Assembly: GCF_030317105.1 (NCBI RefSeq)
Contig: NZ_JASZYG010000004.1
Coordinates: 620,001-684,000 of the forward strand
Source: Variovorax brevis
Lineage (GTDB): Bacteria > Pseudomonadota > Gammaproteobacteria > Burkholderiales > Burkholderiaceae_C
DNA length: 64,000 bases
Direction of reading: 5' to 3'
Program-made: the position numbers and the translations under genes
Notes under the pieces: generated by a model
Databases searched by the model: none
Told to the model about the DNA's origin: nothing
Seen by the model: the letters and a program-made list of their open reading frames with translations, nothing else
Part shown: piece after piece, positions 20,301 through 25,834 of the stretch
How positions within the stretch are numbered: the stretch's first letter is position 1
Layout of the letters: each line of letters opens with the position of its first letter

Positions 20301-23300
20301 ACCGGGCCGCATCATCGACAACAACCCGATCGAGTCGGTCGACACGCGCACCTGGAACGAGTTGCTCGCCTTCTGGGACAACGCAGGCCTTCGGGCCGGC
20401 ACCACGCAGAACGCCGCCAACCAGGCGCAGGCGATCAAGTCCTTCGAGCAGGGCCAGACGCAGCAGTACAAGCTGTATTGGCAGATGCGCAGCACGCAGG
20501 CCGATCCTTCCGTGTACGACGCGGCCTTCCAGTACAAGGCTTCGGCCGCGGAGAAGCAGGCGCTGGGCACGCCCACGGCCATTGCCAACTTCGAGGCGCA
20601 GCGCACCGCGCAGTACCACGACCTGAACGCGTCCGTCGGCGGCATCACCAGCAGCTACGACAGCAGCTTCAAGTACGCGGCGAGCAAGCCGGAGCGCGAT
20701 GCGATCCTTGCGAAGGCGTCCTGGACGGACCGCGAACTGGGCATCTCGATCAGCGCCGGCTTGCTGAAGGATGTGACCAGCACCAACCCCATCGTGAAGA
20801 GCGCCAACGTCTCGGGCCGCACCGTGACGCTGCAAGCCGGCACGGCCATCGGCGAGACGCAGGCGGCCGTGGTGGTGCCGACCAACATCGACCCGAAGAA
20901 CCTGACGGATGAGATGAAGGTGGCGCTGGCCTCGGCCGAGCGCTCCGACGTGGTGGTGACGGACGGCAGCATCACCGTGCTGCGCCGCGCGCCGGTCAAC
21001 TTCAGCGTGGTCGACGCGCTCAACGTGGCGGTGACGGCGACGCCTGCGGCCGGCACCGACTTCGGCGCGGCCTATCTCGCATCGATGGGCAGTGCGCCGC
21101 TGGGCACCATCGACGTGACGGGCGACACGCGCATCAAGGTTCGCGGCGCCATCACCAACGCGCTGGGCTCATCGCCGGCGGTGCAGACAGGCAACCTGGT
21201 GCTCGAATCGGCGTCGAACGGCATCGGCTTCGTGTCGGGCGACGGCACCACGCCGGGCACCTCGCAACCGTTGCGCCTCAACCTGCGCGACGGCGCATCG
21301 CTCACCGCGCGCGCGGCCGACAACGTCGAGATCAGCGAGCAGGACGACATGAACGTCGACACCGTCTACTCGCGCAAGACGGTCAAGCTGAAAGCGGGTG
21401 GCTCGATCAACGACGCGGTGGGCACGAACGAGCTCAACGTGCTGGCGGACAACATCGAACTGACCGCCATCAACGGCTCCATCGGCGGCTCAGGCCTGGG
21501 CGCGCTGGGCACGGGCGTGGCCAGCACCGACGGCCGCATCACGGCGACGGCGGCGGGCAACCTGTACCTCAACGGCACCGCCGGCCGCAACTTCTTCCTG
21601 GGCGACCTCACGGCCGGCGCCGCGCTGGGCCTCGCGGGCCAGATCGACACGATGCTGGACGGCAAGCTGATCGCAGCCGGCAACGTCGACATCTCGGCGG
21701 GCTACGTTCTGACGATGAACAGCACGTCGACCACGCTCTCGACGGGTGGCGACCTGCACCTGCAGGCCTACGAACTGCGAATGGCCGACGGCGCGACGCT
21801 GACCGGCAACACCGGCACCGTGCGCATCGACACCACAGGCGACGCGACCATCACCGGCATCTCGACGAACAACGCGACGGCCAACGCGGTGCGCATCACC
21901 GCCGGCGGCGACATCCGCGACGGTGGCGACACGCATCTGGACATCGTCGCCGACACCGCACCGGCGGCTGGTCTCACGATGACGGCAGGCGGCGACATCG
22001 GCAAGGGCAATGCGCTGGAAGTCCGCTTGTTGAACCTGAACGCATCGTCCGGCGGCGGCGTCGAACTGGCGGTGCAAGGCGGCGTGACCGTCGGCACGCT
22101 CACGGCGCTCGACAACGTGGCGCTGGTGGCCGCAGGCACGGTGACGACAACGCAGGTCGACAGCGCACTGGGCAGCGTGGCGATCACCAGCACCGGCGGC
22201 GATGTGAACGCCGGCAGCACAAGCGCACACGGCGACGTGACGCTGACATCCGCCACGGGCGCGGTGCAGGCGGACCAGACGACGGCCGGCGGACAGATCG
22301 GCATCAGTGCCGCGCAAGACGTGACGCTGAACAACACCAGCGCAGGCGGCAACATCACGCTCACGGCCGGCGGCGACGTGCAAGCCACGACGCTGACAAG
22401 CGCAAACGGCAACATCGTCGCGAATTCGGCGACCGGCAACATCACGACCGGCGCGGCAACCAGCACGAACGGCAACGTCGCGCTCCATGCCGCCGCAGGC
22501 AAGGTCGACACGGGCAGCACGCAGGCTGGCGGCAGCATCCAGCTCATCGCCGACGCGGGCTCGGTGCAAGCCGACGACAGCCGTGCCGGCAACGCCTTCA
22601 CGACGCAAGCCGCGCAGGGTGTCACGGTGAACACCGTCAATGCCGGCGGAGACGTGACGCTGGCAGCCGGCGGCGACGTGCAGGCCAACAGCGTGACCAG
22701 CACGACGGGCACCATCGCAGCGACATCAGCCACTGGCAACGTGACGACCGCGACCGTCTCCACCACAAGCGGCGACGTCAGCCTGCACGCCAGCACCGGC
22801 AACGTCGACGCCGGCACCACGCAAGCGGGCGGCAGCATCACGATGACGGCCAACGCCGGTTCGGTGAACGCGAACGACAGCCTGGCCAGCGGCAACTTCA
22901 CCGCCAACGCCGCGCAAGACATCTCGCTCGGCACCGTGACCGCAGCCGGCGACATCGCCCTCACCGCCGGACGCGACATCAACGCCAGCAGCTTGACCAG
23001 CACCCACGGCGGCATCGACGCCAGCAGTGGCCGCGACATGACGCTCGGCACCGCCACCGCGCAAGGCGACATCGCTCTCGACGCCGGCCGCAACCTCACG
23101 GCCGGCCAGCTCACCAGCACCTCGGGCAGCATCGCCGCCCTCGCGCGTACCGGCGACATCCGCGTGCAGGGTTTCGACGCGCATCTGGACGGAACGCTCA
23201 GCGCCCCGCAAGGCCAGCCGATCGTCGGCACGGTCAACACCGGCCGCGACTTCACGCTGGTCTCGCAGGGTGACGTGTCGATCGGCAACGGCACCTCCGG

Positions 23301-24009
23301 CGGCACCTTCTCGCTGACGTCCACCGGCGGCAACGCAACGGCCGGCACGCTGACGGCCAACGGCGTGGTGATGAACGCGGCGGGCACCGTGCATGCCGAC
23401 CAGCTCAACGTCGCGTCCTTCTTCCGCCTGGCAGGCGACATGGTGAGCGCGAACATCAACGGCGGCGCGACGCCGGTGCGCGGCACCGTCACCGGCTACG
23501 ACGGCGGCGTGGCCACCAACGTGCTGCTGGCGCTCGCCGGGGCGGGCGGGTTCGACGTCGACAACTTCCAGGCGCGCACCGCCGCGGTCAGCGTGGCGCC
23601 GGGCGCCCTCTCGGTCGACAACATGCAGATCGTGGACCGAGCCACCGTGGGCAACCCGATGACGCAAGTCATCGTCGACCAGCACGACCGCAGCATCCAG
23701 CCGGGCGCCAACGTGCAGATCTACTCCAACGGCGCGCCCTTCAAGTTCTCCATGTACGACAACCACGTGTTCACCAACGCCTACGTGATCTACCGCGACG
23801 CGCAGCACGACCAGATCGCCAGCATGGGCCTGAACCGCAGCGCGGCCGAGTACAGCGAATTGGCCCTCACCGTGGCCAGCGACGCCAACATGAAGCAAGA
23901 CAACGATGCCCAACCGGGCAAAGAAGAGCAGGCATCGCCTGTGAGTTATTCGGGCCTGCCTGTTTCCCTGGGCAATCAGTGCGGCCTGGTTCCGGAGTGC
24001 AAGAAATGA
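5305..24009 (+). CDS. Giant two-partner-secretion filamentous adhesin (TpsA; LktA-like, FxxPxG type)
   Basis: 6,234 residues. The start at ATG 5305 has GGAG 7 nt upstream. Residues about 7-35 form an ESPR leader (MNRVYRVVWSDALEMWVAVA), followed by an ordinary signal peptide ending VARA at residue 60. Residues about 62-180 are the TPS/haemagglutination domain with the FANPHG (FxxPxG) motif at 151-156, as in leukotoxin LktA-type adhesins. Next come three modules of about 400 residues joined by charged, Gln/Lys-rich linkers. They are followed by many repeats of about 65 residues of the form VGVGAAV...T.A.IG..A.V, predicted beta-helix. A Ser/Thr-rich helical stretch lies at about 3812-4182 and exact 100-residue repeats near the end. 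By eye there are only four cysteines, in two pairs: 4736/4742 and 6226/6232. No CDI toxin or intein-like C-terminus is present. It probably mediates attachment or biofilm growth. Confidence 0.93.
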   Translation: MHSHSSMNRVYRVVWSDALEMWVAVAENAKGRSKGGSRRRRVAALLAALTGVAIPLVARAGPADNIVLDGRTQTTLTTPSAHVVNVNTTTVNGTNAFNAFSKFGVQAGDTANLYLPTGASNLINIIRDARTDIYGVVNAIKGGAIGGNVWFANPHGVVVGAGGVVNVGSLTVTTPTSAFVRDFFTSNNNPNPSSVTQLLNGTAPVNGDGVISIQGRINAINGVTLSAGAINVGGAIYSGAAFQGTAPDFSDVVNANGLDVATAMVNADGRIRIVAQQVQGGTAAVSLSGAQLVANDVELAATSTRTDSSLAVSSGVEKALATASVDIQSSQVYARQDLTANAAATVTTGTYTLPVAVTVQRAGASASVNVGGSSTIEAGRDATLAATSAVTTHAAPTSALANLAGDAAVAVSDVTSSAKVRVTDSADLKVAGHLGLAASNTVNTTSIADATAAGSNAAGASVAVSLVDSTTSAVVDGAARIRAGALDLSATSANTATVTAKASAQGAKEDAGGQSESSQTLAKYKDNASTTDNADGEGIKVAGAVVVSDLKSSTQAYLASTQAATVTGAVNVQSQAGSTVDVSADSSATGGANGVAAAVAINLAKLNNDAHVAQSLQAASLNIGATMAPSVGSNDFTTSAVSGAGASNVGVAGALAVNAIDSATTAALRSGANVTMTGTAGDVSLHAGEASSSSASAKPADGPTTGDKVGIGASVAVNVVGSRTVAQLEDGAQLGGARDVSLSAISTHTVKTETEAGSEGGISITPSAAISLVNNTTQATLGTSASALTLGGDLSLDAEQSATTETTAKGSAVGGKAAIGAAVAVALVDDLVQADTSRAIVANGTSGAGKGKVTLKAQGASASTVSATASASGGHEAGDAGATDAGSGKPKEDGSVDDKVGKQLTLGKKKQTANQVGDSKQQASTSDGVDAQKNGGASASSSEGQVAVAAAVGVNIQNSTARAKVPVDVTSAGALTLASSNNTDAKVTADGSALPQDDGDPATKIGIGAAVSVNKVATVNEALIGGQAHIQSQGLSLSAGMTDLAGDTTHAIETQASAGAGGSSIGVAGALALNLIDTSSQAAVQGGAVVNAGSGSVDLSAENNTRISAKAAPVDKGASGGTVGIGASVAVNVTGNRSTAEIEDAASVATTGTVSLDAKASHEATSEAEAGASGGIAITPALALAMLNNTTSARIGTGAALGNTAGVSVSAAQSNLTTTTAKGSAQGEKAAIGAAVGLALVNDSTSATTERDILAATGDVRLSATSSSQHTTAASASSKGGKSDDEAGKTGSDGKKQEDATVDDKTDGQLAYGKQQQAKNKVGSSSQQGATGSAAGNKQSASSSEGKVSVAAAVAVNVIDAQAVASVGNGRTVSTSGAFAANANGQTDASASSDGTAVGKTAQVGIGAGVSVNQVNSSTTARVGQDASVSANGITIDASMTDVSGDQHHDLGAKAQSGAGGSKVGIAASLALNIVDTASQALVGDRASLDANGGDVSLNAHDASRVVAEATPTTKGGASGGNVGVGASVAINIINSTAAAHVGTNAAIHNANDLKLSATNDGDSEALATAGAAGGKLAFDAAVAVATLNQTTRADIASGAAISTGGDVALNASSSGTHTATAKGEAKSGTAAVGAAVAVLTSDSVTQATLDRDLSAGGSFDIAADATRAYTSDATASAGGSQSDKTYSDNKTQADSSQSSKTLDKSQTSQSNKGTQGGGKVAIAAAVGVNDLDDDVQAGVTGGRTISSGGAMNVSAHNDSNFSARGAGDAVDPKTKVGVAVGVGISIANNSTSATLDDNTHVTNAGDLGVSAESTQNTSPDFARKLAAEGVAGAGGNKVGVAGAFAVVVSNAQTVASIGNNARIDNAGAISIDATNTSMLGAKAWAGAVGGNVGIGASVATVISNNTYKATLGSGALVNADSLALTAENKKVSIPGVSLQVSNVDDVKNLPDRLTSGPLIGGTNYYTEAVSGAAGDSVAVSGAVALSVFTDTTETAIGSGSTVTTSGNVSLNSRNDTGATSLAAGASVAGKVGVGVSSASVSSENNTSAHIDAAANVTGTGGIQLAAQNVQDVKLVGFSGAVGGNVGVAGVANVLVAKNIAQATVADSTATRLRTGGDLSFNAGNALSVFDIVSGVAVGGSVGVGVAAAVHTIENQTRATLGQGVQAHVAGTTRLDASASENFQTFAIGAAASGSVAVGGAAIVNVLNAATQATIGDNAQVNKGDALNQQAVSVNASDDTTVFDVVVGAGGGGSVGGGAAADVGVMSKTTQARIGSGAWVEAGRDVNVQSTSNEDMRLTSIGFGVGGSAGLAGSAAAYALTTGTEARIDNGATVRANGNAVVSADGRTAVDLIAGSAAGGGSAALGAAAGVVVLDKTTLGSIGNGASVQALGNGAAVQAATGHYDISYGANITGDGRVSKSDLAPTDAEGNDINGRDAFLALTKQRNAARQTQAVNGLAVTATNSDSVKAYAVTGAAAGAAAITLGANVSTIDTSTHAVIGDNAQVNTAGGTANGVQSVRVAAGNEQFHLGLAGAASGAGGAAIGAGADVFVAKNDTLANIGSGAQVKAARDVQVLAEGQTQVLDMGIGLAVAGSVAVAGSVSVVSIADKTQALIAGGSTRVDAGGNARVAARDDTQTNMIAGSAAAGIGVAGVGAAVGVSSITKDTQAGIGDGATVNALGNNTANMTAYSGASDSATVNDARGVQVQATSSEDLFTVTASGAAGLYAGISGAISVEAVRSDTQAFIGNNARINQTNTGANAAQDVNVSAHNQLTSQVITGSLALGAGALAGGVDVGTTNNRTGATIGNGAMVQAARDIQVSALARQDYETTVVSGAGGLIGLAGGVAVYSVGQAMGQDAKDQLSHEGNDRNVNEEADKQAGDDTVGKMFAASDDAHMRDVGGKAQARRSTVSISSSLSSSLPSGNTAQIGNNAVLNAGRDVSVNAHGTLDFSMKTGAVAVGALGLGAGVGIASFNFNNQALVGNNVSLSANGDVRVRASLTENAAAQGFAGTGGIVALNAAYAGLSDDSVTRAAIGNNVAIHKADEVTVNAADTRSLDAQAWGASAGAVAGGASVASSDIDGSTSATIGTGAAIGSAPGDAVRALTVSASGDVNAQSHSVAAAAGLGLALSGSVATATAAPNVDASVGGGTIKLTQDTSITANGKTRAKAQAEGVNVGFGASAGASVATADATSRVNAALGSSTTLTGRNLTVVATQQLSGSGADVWADAAGASGALFAGITATEAHADHDSRVTSTVGDNSTLTLSGSAAVNATNNTSQSANASGLAVGIVAAGSNESSATSNTVTQALLGNGLQVGAPVTSPATLMNSVQVSADGTDRNFATATSGSGGLVSGAAATASTGSTSNTQAATGSGDDAHTIAAKAVRVQATHRTDYNATVNSVNASVVGASGAQANNLVNGTVAATVGADGRVSGNDIDLVASNTSRKDWIGSSNGDTAGFNIDSGSGGLIDLPAASSNTTILHDTTAAIGADAVVHALMPSAGRATVNIDALNEIVARDKAKLDSGGAISVAQASSRISVLKADATVSLGDDATLTSDIGDINAGARANVSLDARASANVYGLAGAPSGHADIYYAGTNQALVGSNATVHADDGSIMLSGGQGSDGTQTRIDANASVNLWNKTAIPISITPDPTVTISNNAKVTLASGSKVEAAEDISLFADKGMVTASAKGIGKDLYREALAAVASGISNLFGGGDVSFDVTGGSTFVGGVATVHVDGIAMTGINRRASLTFEIELIDASGNPVSTPVYAPVYQTDANGNQVLVNGNPVQIGSRVLWRMKSTASKGVTYSVEMGKGIGADILERIQRLRSLMAQYAGDTIATGAYQSEINFLMYKLVELGLAKGAEDGSGKIMVDATTGQPIINPGQWSNPSPRELAETKIKQYQLQLMSETGKATGSGQLIETTASSAATSGNLIGSSANTIATSGSTLASTNSSIDTKLRTLGNFSGTNATYVATVNLINDNATQLGTISTQRGLNATDLASITSKNSSIDTLISEIGTRRTAMQSLTVGSAQYNTLQAEIDTRQASIKTYASDIKTLLATVDGRNDLIDTAASKIATNNATISANQAALATAFKGSANGQDAIVTDINNTRTSTAANSARTSISTAANTIDTEAGKFDGSTGYVQTVNTTWTALDTALGNKASASTNLAQVQSDLPNQSTTRANGPIADFITVDDITVKLGNIRVTGDTLEGNGNLSAPGDARIDITNNTPNFLKLGNLTVNSDDGGTLRFNGVLVNSTTDINRLNAGGTGASDLTVLTRDSSAAPKPSINITSTYDPNGAGVTVLAPAPNIELAGDISNLRGAVNVHSAAGSILSNGSIRAGSVDIKAENGDFVQSYVDNFFHVGGDAGSIQDGLSTLGNGIIANGSVFLSARYLNINSLVQSGIENWSLNLPVSPKLTGTASFFGIAQSSLDAAVTAYNNAADATAKANLRYSYYNVAAGQVRYDAQLQRLEVDMDFAKADRNTTDWATRTATTGGLYQLVSDYGNIGASYDVVNNRFELDGTQVSGGYIQAYGQIINTSSTSGTLRALDGYGQIAVNNPTGLAVVINKLDTGKDSTGTGRGIAGIIEITDIQSANVNTPAITTIYKRENGVITKNSVVDAGASSGRATTYAPQTGLRYAWTTGTDNSTITYWEFSGAQYFGSSDLRNAPTGHVESQSGPYLLDSYRLDNGTYLYKDTGITGTAYTSTPSTVPNGPALWVKTDEWSTCNWWTLCIAGDYHMTFTQTTPTKTITTKTLKADNPIRIEFSGYDTGTVAINSAADVLLKGEIRNSAGNTTINAGSGVTAAAGVSTADRSIVQLNDTALVTGKNITLNATGDVGGAIGGNPAKAINVAVNGGELNATAGVGNVNIDQTVGDLRIGTITAGGSALDGNGRVTLASDGSILAASAASRIQGDRIDLSSQGGSIGSTASPLMVNVGYSSDLSKRGLYGVRASAQGDIGIEAQTWSGNANGDLLVDTVVSNGGDVLLKTPGRIIDNNPIESVDTRTWNELLAFWDNAGLRAGTTQNAANQAQAIKSFEQGQTQQYKLYWQMRSTQADPSVYDAAFQYKASAAEKQALGTPTAIANFEAQRTAQYHDLNASVGGITSSYDSSFKYAASKPERDAILAKASWTDRELGISISAGLLKDVTSTNPIVKSANVSGRTVTLQAGTAIGETQAAVVVPTNIDPKNLTDEMKVALASAERSDVVVTDGSITVLRRAPVNFSVVDALNVAVTATPAAGTDFGAAYLASMGSAPLGTIDVTGDTRIKVRGAITNALGSSPAVQTGNLVLESASNGIGFVSGDGTTPGTSQPLRLNLRDGASLTARAADNVEISEQDDMNVDTVYSRKTVKLKAGGSINDAVGTNELNVLADNIELTAINGSIGGSGLGALGTGVASTDGRITATAAGNLYLNGTAGRNFFLGDLTAGAALGLAGQIDTMLDGKLIAAGNVDISAGYVLTMNSTSTTLSTGGDLHLQAYELRMADGATLTGNTGTVRIDTTGDATITGISTNNATANAVRITAGGDIRDGGDTHLDIVADTAPAAGLTMTAGGDIGKGNALEVRLLNLNASSGGGVELAVQGGVTVGTLTALDNVALVAAGTVTTTQVDSALGSVAITSTGGDVNAGSTSAHGDVTLTSATGAVQADQTTAGGQIGISAAQDVTLNNTSAGGNITLTAGGDVQATTLTSANGNIVANSATGNITTGAATSTNGNVALHAAAGKVDTGSTQAGGSIQLIADAGSVQADDSRAGNAFTTQAAQGVTVNTVNAGGDVTLAAGGDVQANSVTSTTGTIAATSATGNVTTATVSTTSGDVSLHASTGNVDAGTTQAGGSITMTANAGSVNANDSLASGNFTANAAQDISLGTVTAAGDIALTAGRDINASSLTSTHGGIDASSGRDMTLGTATAQGDIALDAGRNLTAGQLTSTSGSIAALARTGDIRVQGFDAHLDGTLSAPQGQPIVGTVNTGRDFTLVSQGDVSIGNGTSGGTFSLTSTGGNATAGTLTANGVVMNAAGTVHADQLNVASFFRLAGDMVSANINGGATPVRGTVTGYDGGVATNVLLALAGAGGFDVDNFQARTAAVSVAPGALSVDNMQIVDRATVGNPMTQVIVDQHDRSIQPGANVQIYSNGAPFKFSMYDNHVFTNAYVIYRDAQHDQIASMGLNRSAAEYSELALTVASDANMKQDNDAQPGKEEQASPVSYSGLPVSLGNQCGLVPECKK
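6880..10400 (+). repeat. Three paralogous modules of about 400 codons inside the adhesin gene
   Basis: Charged linkers centred near 6880, 8050, 9260 and 10400 separate three modules of similar order. Each module includes VGIGASVAVN-like strands, a TAKGSA or similar turn and AAIGAAVA-type strands. The second and third also share a SxxMTDxxGD segment (near 8420 and 9620). The linkers at 8050 and 9260 resemble each other closely, both with VDDK and GK(K/Q)(K/Q)Q motifs. This suggests growth of the gene by duplication of a linker-plus-module unit. Boundaries are approximate. Confidence 0.7.
22345..23160 (+). repeat. Tandem repeats of exactly 100 codons near the adhesin C-terminus
   Basis: Equivalent segments begin at 22345 (GGNITLTAGGDVQATTLTS), 22645 (GGDVTLAAGGDVQANSVTS) and 22945 (AGDIALTAGRDINASSLTS), so the period is precisely 300 bases. 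The third unit diverges and ends near 23160. Within each unit shorter GD(I/V)xLxA strands recur, which fits coils of a beta-helix. Confidence 0.8.
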
Positions 24010-25673
24010 TTCGACACAGCGCAGCGGCTTTCGCTGCCCTGGCCGCCTTCCAGGTGGCCGCCCAGGTGAACCTGCCGCCGGCCATCGATGCCGGCGCGCA
24101 GCAGCAACGCCAGCTCGACGAAGAGCGGCGCCGCCGTGAAGCGGAACGCGAACTGCCGCAGCCCGCGCAACCCCTGACGCGGCCCGCCGCGCCCGCCGCA
24201 CCCGCGGTGCCGCGCGCCGACGCCAACGTGCGCATCACCGTCAAGGAGATCCGCTTCACCCGCTCCGACATCCTGAGCGCCGCCGAGCTGGAAGCCATTG
24301 CCGCCGACTACCGCGGCAAGCAGGTCTCGCTGGCCGAACTGCAGCAACTGGCCGACCGCGTGAACGCGCTCTACAAGGCCAAGGGCGTGGTCACGGCGCT
24401 GGCCACCATCCCGCAGCAGGACGTGACCGAAGGCATCATCGAAGTGCGCCTGGTCGAAGGCCGCGTGGGCGCCGTGAAGATCTCCGGCAACGCGTCCACA
24501 CGCGACGACTACATCACGCCGCGCCTGGCCTTGAGCGCGGGGCAACTGGTGGACCTCAACAAGCTCGAACGCAGCCTGATCTGGTTCAACGAAAGCAACG
24601 ACATTCGCCTGCAGGCCGACCTGCAACCCGGCACTGTTTTCGGCACCACCGACATCAACGTGGTCGTGGCCGAACCGCCCCGGCACGAACTGCTGCTCAT
24701 CGCAGACAACCTGGGCAGCAAGCTCACCGGCGAATGGCGCGGCGGCGTGTCCTACCGCAACCGCAGCCTGCTGGGCCTGCGCGACGAGCTGTACATGTCG
24801 TACACCGGCGCGGGCGGGCAAAACAGCGAGGCCGTCAGCTACGCCATCCCCATCAACCACTGGGGCGGCCGGCTGAGCTTTGGCGTCTACGAAGACAAGA
24901 CGTCGATCAAGTACGGCCCGCTGGCACCACTCAACATCACCGGCACGTCGAACGCCAAGGTGCTGGGCATTCGCCAGCCGGTGTGGATCGACTCGCGCTC
25001 GCAATGGACGCTGGTGGGCGGCGGCAAGCAGCGCGTGAGCAGCAACTACATCGATGGCGTCTTCCTCCAGCGCACGGACGACAAGGACCGCAACCTCGGC
25101 ATCGAATGGAATTGGACAGGCACCGCGAGCACGGTGTCGGCGAGCTTGGTGACCTACTGGATCGACGCCACGACCAACGACGTGCCGGGAACCTTCATGG
25201 TCGACCGTGCCTGGCTGCGCTACAACCAGGCGCTGCCGTGGGACCTGGCCCTGCGCGCCAACCTGAGCGGTCAATCGGCGCGGGACAAGAACCTGCCGTC
25301 GGCCGAGCAGATCGTGCTGGGCGGCGAAGGCAGCGTGCGCGGCTACCCGGTCGGCAGCGTGTCGGGCGACCAGGGCTACACCGCCACCCTGGAATTGCAC
25401 CATCCCCTGCCCTCGCTGGCGCTGGGCACGCAGGCGCTGGTGCCCAGTGCCTTCTTGTTTGCAGACTACGGCCGCGTCGAGCCCTTTCGGCCGCCGCAGT
25501 CGCTGCTGCCGCCGAGCGAGCAGCTCACCGGCGTCGGCTTCGGCCTGAACGCGGCGCTCGGCAAGAACCTCAGTGCGCGGCTCACCTTTGCGTGGGGACT
25601 GGATCGCCTGCCGCCGCCCAATCAGGGACAGCAAAAGCAGGTCATGTTCCAGCTGATTGCCAGCGTGCTTTGA
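24006..25673 (+). CDS. FhaC/ShlB-type outer-membrane transporter (TpsB) of the adhesin
   Basis: 555 residues, the usual TpsB length. The start ATG 24006 overlaps the adhesin stop (ATGA) and has GGAG 9 nt upstream, so it is translated right after its substrate. A short signal peptide (about 19 residues) is followed by a charged helix (residues about 30-47, Arg/Glu-rich) like the plug helix of FhaC. Two POTRA domains lie at about 75-225 and a 16-strand barrel fills the rest. The loop-6 motif VRGY is at 444-447, preceded by LGGEGS. It would recognise the TPS domain of the adhesin in the periplasm and thread it to the cell surface. The last 32 bases are overlapped on the other strand by a possible small gene. 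Confidence 0.93.
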   Translation: MIRHSAAAFAALAAFQVAAQVNLPPAIDAGAQQQRQLDEERRRREAERELPQPAQPLTRPAAPAAPAVPRADANVRITVKEIRFTRSDILSAAELEAIAADYRGKQVSLAELQQLADRVNALYKAKGVVTALATIPQQDVTEGIIEVRLVEGRVGAVKISGNASTRDDYITPRLALSAGQLVDLNKLERSLIWFNESNDIRLQADLQPGTVFGTTDINVVVAEPPRHELLLIADNLGSKLTGEWRGGVSYRNRSLLGLRDELYMSYTGAGGQNSEAVSYAIPINHWGGRLSFGVYEDKTSIKYGPLAPLNITGTSNAKVLGIRQPVWIDSRSQWTLVGGGKQRVSSNYIDGVFLQRTDDKDRNLGIEWNWTGTASTVSASLVTYWIDATTNDVPGTFMVDRAWLRYNQALPWDLALRANLSGQSARDKNLPSAEQIVLGGEGSVRGYPVGSVSGDQGYTATLELHHPLPSLALGTQALVPSAFLFADYGRVEPFRPPQSLLPPSEQLTGVGFGLNAALGKNLSARLTFAWGLDRLPPPNQGQQKQVMFQLIASVL

Positions 25674-25827
25674 CGCGGGCGTCGGGCGGCATCGGCGCGA
25701 TGCCGGCGGTACGGCCAGTGTCAAACACGGCGCGCGTCTGCACGCCACCCGTCTTCGCGAACGCCGGCATCGGTCCGGCGGCCGCCAGCCAGATCAACCC
25801 GATGATGGGCACGACACGCCAGAGCAT
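25642..25827 (-). CDS. Possible small exported protein of 61 residues
   Basis: The frame begins at ATG 25827, only 7 bases after the stop of the alpha/beta hydrolase, with a modest AGAAAG ribosome-binding site. The first 24 residues form a convincing signal peptide (MLWRVVPIIGLIWLAAAGPM, then PAFA). The mature part of 37 residues is basic, without cysteines or a known motif. Its 3' end overlaps the end of the tpsB-like gene on the other strand by 32 bases. It would be co-transcribed with the hydrolase. I do not recognise a family, and a chance frame remains possible. Confidence 0.4.
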   Translation of the reverse strand: MLWRVVPIIGLIWLAAAGPMPAFAKTGGVQTRAVFDTGRTAGIAPMPPDARVKARWQSAGT

Positions 25828-25834
25828 GGCTTTC

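Noticed and set aside
15952..20835. Long open frame of 1,627 codons on the minus strand inside the adhesin gene
   Set aside because: It is a mirror of GC-rich codons of the adhesin: composition is dominated by Arg, Ala, Val, His and Asp, without domains or a start site.
22345..23160. Regular repeats that could suggest a CRISPR array
   Set aside because: The period is 300 bases, in codon phase, without short identical direct repeats or unique spacers; it is protein-coding.
22000..24009. A CdiA-type toxin tip and immunity gene at the adhesin end
   Set aside because: The C-terminus has no toxin domain or VENN/DUF637 region and is followed at once by the transporter gene, not by an immunity gene.
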